Assembly (NCBI GenBank): GCA_021648225.1
Contig: JAKITE010000055.1
Coordinates: forward strand, 1 to 17,618
From: Paracoccaceae bacterium
Lineage (GTDB): Bacteria > Pseudomonadota > Alphaproteobacteria > Rhodobacterales > Rhodobacteraceae
Length of the DNA: 17,618 nt
Reading direction: 5' to 3'
The translations under genes and the position numbers were made by a program. Below the pieces are notes generated by a model. The model had not been told where the DNA came from. It searched no databases and saw only the letters and a list, made by a program, of their open reading frames with translations. How positions within the stretch are numbered: the first letter of the stretch is position 1; every line of letters starts with the position of its first letter. Below, in pieces: positions 14,556 to 17,618 of this stretch.

Positions 14556-15737
14556 ATGCAAGACCCTATCATCATCGCAGGCGCCAGCCGCACCCCAATG
14601 GGTGGATTTCAGGGCGCCTTAAGCGGCGCATCAGCCGCAACGCTGGGCGGCGCCGCCATAAGCGCGGCCCTGTCAAAAGCAGGCATCGCCCCCGATATGG
14701 TTGACGAATTGTTAATGGGCTGCGTGCTGCCCGCCGGTCAAGGTCAGGCCCCGGCCCGCCAAGCCGGTTTTGCCGCCGGATTGCCTAAATCGGTGCCCGC
14801 CACAACCCTTAACAAAATGTGCGGATCCGGCATGAAAACCACCATGATGGCCCATGATCAACTGCTGGCAGGCAACGGTAAAATCGTGGTGGCAGGCGGC
14901 ATGGAAAGCATGAGCAACGCGCCCTACCTATTGCCAAAAATGCGTAGCGGCGCGCGGATTGGCCACGCGCAAGCGATGGACCACATGTTTCTCGACGGGC
15001 TGGAAGACGCTTATGACAAGGGCCGCCTGATGGGGTCTTTTGCCGAAGATTGCGCTGAAAAATACAATTTCACCCGCGAGGACCAAGACCAATACGCCCT
15101 GAAATCCCTGTCCAACGCCGTGGCCGCCATTGAAAACGGCGATTTTGACGCCGAAATCACCCCCGTTACCCTGAAAACCCGCAAGGGTGACATTACCATC
15201 ACCACCGACGAACAACCCGGCAATGCAAGGCCTGACAAAATCCCCAACCTGAAACCCGCTTTCAAACCTGACGGGACCATTACCGCCGCCAATGCCTCGT
15301 CCATATCCGACGGGGCCGCCGCGCTGGTCTTGATGCGCCAATCCCATGCCAAAACCGCCAATCTGCCAATTCGCGCCAAAATCATGGGCCATGCCAGCCA
15401 TGCCCAAGCCCCCGGCTGGTTTACCACCGCACCGGTCCCTGCCGCGCAAAAACTGCTAAACCAACTGGGCTGGGCCGTGCCAGACGTGGACCTGTGGGAA
15501 ATCAACGAGGCCTTCGCCGTGGTCCCCATGGCCTTTATGGCTGAAATGCAAATCCCCCGCGAAAAGGTCAACATCAATGGCGGCGCCTGCGCGCTTGGCC
15601 ATCCGATCGGCGCATCGGGGGCGCGCATTATTGTCACCCTGTTGCACGCGCTGGAGCGGCGTGGCTTAAAAAAAGGCATCGCCGCGATTTGCATTGGCGG
15701 CGGCGAAGGCACCGCCATTGCGATTGAACTGCCATGA
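14556..15737 (+). CDS. Acetyl-CoA C-acetyltransferase (thiolase)
   Basis: The 393-residue enzyme is a thiolase that cleaves 3-ketoacyl-CoA or condenses two acetyl-CoA. The three catalytic elements are intact: C89 in NKMCGSG, H349 in GHPIGASGAR and C379 in CIGGGEG. The NEAFA motif (in WEINEAFAV) and GGMESMSNAPYLL are also present. The biosynthetic/degradative acetoacetyl-CoA type is most similar, and the SDR next door suggests use in a short branched or straight acyl-CoA breakdown. CAGGAG six bases before the ATG supports the start, which follows the regulator stop without a gap. The SDR gene overlaps its end by 4 nt. Confidence 0.95.
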   Translation: MQDPIIIAGASRTPMGGFQGALSGASAATLGGAAISAALSKAGIAPDMVDELLMGCVLPAGQGQAPARQAGFAAGLPKSVPATTLNKMCGSGMKTTMMAHDQLLAGNGKIVVAGGMESMSNAPYLLPKMRSGARIGHAQAMDHMFLDGLEDAYDKGRLMGSFAEDCAEKYNFTREDQDQYALKSLSNAVAAIENGDFDAEITPVTLKTRKGDITITTDEQPGNARPDKIPNLKPAFKPDGTITAANASSISDGAAALVLMRQSHAKTANLPIRAKIMGHASHAQAPGWFTTAPVPAAQKLLNQLGWAVPDVDLWEINEAFAVVPMAFMAEMQIPREKVNINGGACALGHPIGASGARIIVTLLHALERRGLKKGIAAICIGGGEGTAIAIELP

Positions 15738-16504
15738 GGCTCGATAACTCCGTTTCAGCCATCATCACCGGCGGCGCATCCGGCCTTGGCGCGGCCTGCG
15801 CCCGTAAATTTGCCAACCTTGGCGTCAAGGTCGCAATACTGGACATGAACGAAAATCGCGGCGCAGCACTGGCCACTGAAATCAACGGCATATTTGTGCA
15901 AACCGATGTCAGCGATGCCCAATCAGTGGCCACCGCCCTTGCCAGCAGCCGCAAAGCCCATGGTCAGGAACGCATCTGCATCAATTGCGCCGGCATCGCC
16001 ACCAGCAGCAAAACCGTTGATCGCGATGGGTATTGCCACGATGCAGCCGCATTCACCCAAACCATCCAGATCAACCTGATCGGCACGTTTAACGTGGCCA
16101 GCCAAAGCGCCGCAGGCATGGCCGCCGCTGACACATTGGATACCGACGGCACACGCGGCGTGATCATCAACACTGCCTCGGTCGCGGCGTTTGACGGGCA
16201 AATGGGCCAAACAGCCTATGCGGCCTCCAAAGGCGGAGTCGCCGCCATGACCCTGCCCATGGCGCGCGACCTGTCACGCAGCGGCATCCGCGTGATGGCC
16301 ATCGCGCCGGGCCTGTTCCAAACCCCGATGCTGGCGGGCCTACCATTGGAGGTGCAAGACAGCCTCGCTGCCCAAATCCCCTTTCCCCAAAGGCTGGGCG
16401 ACCCGTTTGAGTTCGCGGCACTGGCCCAGCATATCGTTGAAAACCAACTGCTGAATGGCGAGGTCATTCGGCTGGATGGGGCGATACGCATGGCCCCGCG
16501 GTAA
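15734..16504 (+). CDS. Short-chain dehydrogenase, 3-hydroxyacyl-CoA dehydrogenase (HSD17B10-like)
   Basis: The 256-residue NAD(P)-dependent enzyme shows the classical SDR features: the nucleotide-binding TGGASGLG (12-19), NCAG (84-87), and the catalytic S149, Y162 and K166 in the YxxxK order. PGLFQTPM follows as in type II 3-hydroxyacyl-CoA dehydrogenases. D37 at the end of the second strand (AILDMNE) favours NAD over NADP. The closest relatives in my memory are human HSD17B10-type enzymes that oxidise 2-methyl-3-hydroxybutyryl-CoA in isoleucine breakdown. The product, 2-methylacetoacetyl-CoA, would be cleaved by the preceding thiolase, which overlaps this gene by 4 nt (ATGA). The precise substrate is inference. 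No terminator is obvious before the pentapeptide gene. Confidence 0.92.
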   Translation: MRLDNSVSAIITGGASGLGAACARKFANLGVKVAILDMNENRGAALATEINGIFVQTDVSDAQSVATALASSRKAHGQERICINCAGIATSSKTVDRDGYCHDAAAFTQTIQINLIGTFNVASQSAAGMAAADTLDTDGTRGVIINTASVAAFDGQMGQTAYAASKGGVAAMTLPMARDLSRSGIRVMAIAPGLFQTPMLAGLPLEVQDSLAAQIPFPQRLGDPFEFAALAQHIVENQLLNGEVIRLDGAIRMAPR

Positions 16505-16572
16505 GGCATTGCTCATCACAAGATTGCATTTTGTGTTGGCGCTGCGTATCTTTTGATAAAACAGGGGAAGAT

Positions 16573-17592
16573 ATGGGTAATCCACAACATCTTGATTGGC
16601 TGCTAGAGGGCGTGGAAGCGTGGAATAAGCGGCGGGAAGAGGATGATTTTCTGCCGGATTTCGCGAACCTAGATATTTTTGGATCTTTTGTAAAAGTTAA
16701 AAAAATCGATGATGTGGAAATGTTTAACTTGGCCCGAATAAATTTTGAGGGTGCGGACATGCGTAACGCTAACCTTCAATCCGTTAACTTGCAGGGTGCC
16801 AATCTCGAAAAAGCGATCCTTCGTGGTGCCAATTTGTCTTTGGCGAGCTTAGAGAATGCAAATTTATATTGGGCGAACTTAGAGTTTGCAAATCTCAAAG
16901 GTGCAAACTTTATGAACGCCAACCTACAGCTTTCAGATATGCGCGAGGCGTCTTTTAAAAATACAATTCTCACCCAAGCCAAATTAAGTAACACTTCTGT
17001 TCAATCCTATCACTACAGCAAGGAAGAAAATAACTCCAAACCTACACAATATACTGATTTAAGTGGAGTTGTTGGATTAGAGCAAAGCCAATTAGAATCA
17101 ATGAATGGAGATACGGGTGTTATCCTACCAAAAGGCTTAATTCATCCCGACCCTTGGCCGGAATGGGATGAAGCCAGTCCTGCTCAGGCTGAAACGGAAG
17201 GAACAGCATCGATTAAACTCGATGCTGCCGAAGCCAGTTTTTCTCCTGCTCCCAAAGGATCTCAAGAGCGAAAAGCGCAGTTGAAGGCGGTCAGCACCGC
17301 TGTCTCTGTAAATGCTGCAACGGTATCGATATCACTAGCTGCCATACTTGATCTAATCTCCGAACGTATCGAAAGATTGGAGGCAAACAAACCAAACAAA
17401 TCTGACAATTTGGAACACTGGAACACAGACTACCAATTCGTTAAAGAACTACATGAGTCCTTATCGCTCATCACCACCGTCATCCCTGAACAGAGGTGGT
17501 CGCGGAAAATCGGACCAGTTGTTAAGATGAATCGGCCTATGAAAAGGACGATAGGAAATGACGAAGAGAAAACGGTATTCGAACGAATTTAA
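16573..17592 (+). CDS. Pentapeptide-repeat protein with probable IS-altered C-terminus
   Basis: The 339-residue frame begins with MGNPQHLDWLLEGVEAWNKRR and then has about 17-18 tandem pentapeptides (residues about 54-143, units such as EGADM, RNANL, QGANL), forming a right-handed beta-helix of roughly four to five coils. A conserved-looking tail follows at 162-196 (DLSGVVGLEQSQLE, LPKGLIHPDPW) that I have seen in other pentapeptide proteins. A linker and a helical segment with one hydrophobic stretch (about 240-262) come next. Function is unknown. The ATG at 16573 is chosen over an upstream TTG because AGGGGAAG precedes it. Residues from about 305 on appear to be encoded by the inserted IS, so the native C-terminus is lost. 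Coding is visibly more A+T-rich than neighbouring genes, suggesting acquired DNA. Confidence 0.75.
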   Translation: MGNPQHLDWLLEGVEAWNKRREEDDFLPDFANLDIFGSFVKVKKIDDVEMFNLARINFEGADMRNANLQSVNLQGANLEKAILRGANLSLASLENANLYWANLEFANLKGANFMNANLQLSDMREASFKNTILTQAKLSNTSVQSYHYSKEENNSKPTQYTDLSGVVGLEQSQLESMNGDTGVILPKGLIHPDPWPEWDEASPAQAETEGTASIKLDAAEASFSPAPKGSQERKAQLKAVSTAVSVNAATVSISLAAILDLISERIERLEANKPNKSDNLEHWNTDYQFVKELHESLSLITTVIPEQRWSRKIGPVVKMNRPMKRTIGNDEEKTVFERI

Positions 17593-17618
17593 GGCGCGTG
17601 TGGCGCTGGAGGCCATCC
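17487..17618 (+). mobile_element. Left end of an IS3-family insertion sequence (partial)
   Basis: The IS end is inferred from the OrfA start and from a TG dinucleotide at 17487 beginning TGAACAGAGGTGGTCGCGG, in keeping with the usual 5'-TG terminus of IS3-family elements. The rest of the element, its right inverted repeat and the target duplication lie outside the window, so the exact border is uncertain by several bases. It interrupts the pentapeptide gene near codon 305. Confidence 0.6.
17558..17618 (+). CDS. IS3-family transposase OrfA, N-terminus only
   Basis: The frame from the ATG at 17558 reads MTKRKRYSNEFKARVALEAI and runs off the window end. The KRYSxEFKxRVALEAI opening is the hallmark of the small HTH protein OrfA of IS3-family elements, which with OrfB makes the transposase by programmed frameshifting. 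AGGA-type bases lie just before the start. It overlaps the last 35 bases of the pentapeptide reading frame in another frame. Confidence 0.88.
   Translation, partial: MTKRKRYSNEFKARVALEAI

Noticed and set aside
16524..16552. Promoter TTGCAT-N17-TATCTT before the pentapeptide gene
   Set aside because: The spacing is right, but both hexamers match the consensus poorly; not strong enough to annotate.
16531..16572. TTG start giving 14 more residues on the pentapeptide protein
   Set aside because: The ATG at 16573 has a well-placed AGGGGAAG sequence, and the TTG region looks like leader DNA.

Overview
The window looks like a piece of chromosome from an alphaproteobacterium, most likely Rhodobacterales (Roseobacter-like). 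Nothing in the sequence names the species. The indications are a ChpT-type histidine phosphotransferase (CckA-ChpT-CtrA relay), an olsB-olsA ornithine-lipid pair, a Fur protein of the alphaproteobacterial Mur/Fur type, a class II DAHP synthase, a PAS_5-type protein, and the order yicC-gmk-gamma carbonic anhydrase. No rRNA, tRNA or CRISPR array was seen.

Layout, left to right. 1-457 has no convincing gene but carries several inverted repeats. A HAD-family phosphatase (minus) diverges from a fur/mur-like regulator, which is followed by an EamA transporter, enolase, a membrane-anchored DUF6544-like protein, a DUF985 cupin and a ThiE-like protein (all plus). The olsB-olsA pair (minus) converges on the ThiE-like gene. 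chpT (plus) converges on the yicC-gmk-gamma carbonic anhydrase operon (minus). A PAS-domain gene (plus) converges on the aroG-serB operon (minus). From the same divergent region as aroG, a plus-strand operon runs GlxA/AraC-type regulator, acetyl-CoA C-acetyltransferase and short-chain dehydrogenase. The right end holds a more A+T-rich pentapeptide-repeat gene whose 3' end appears to be replaced by an IS3-family insertion sequence; the first codons of its OrfA run off the window.

Most of the window is core metabolism and cell-cycle machinery: glycolysis (eno), nucleotide supply (gmk), aromatic amino acid and serine synthesis (aroG, serB), membrane lipids (olsBA) and CtrA control (chpT). Packing is tight. 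Within operons, genes overlap by 4 nt or abut (aroG/serB, gmk/gamma-CA, thiolase/SDR, GlxA/thiolase, yicC/gmk). All three convergent pairs overlap at their stop codons (4, 18 and 13 nt), leaving no room for ordinary intergenic terminators. The accessory-looking parts are the two ends: the structured, gene-free left end, and the pentapeptide gene plus IS on the right.

No clearly new multi-gene system was found. The best leads are the IS-interrupted pentapeptide-repeat protein, the regulator-thiolase-dehydrogenase operon of unknown substrate, the palindromes between aroG and the GlxA-type gene, and the structured left-end segment.
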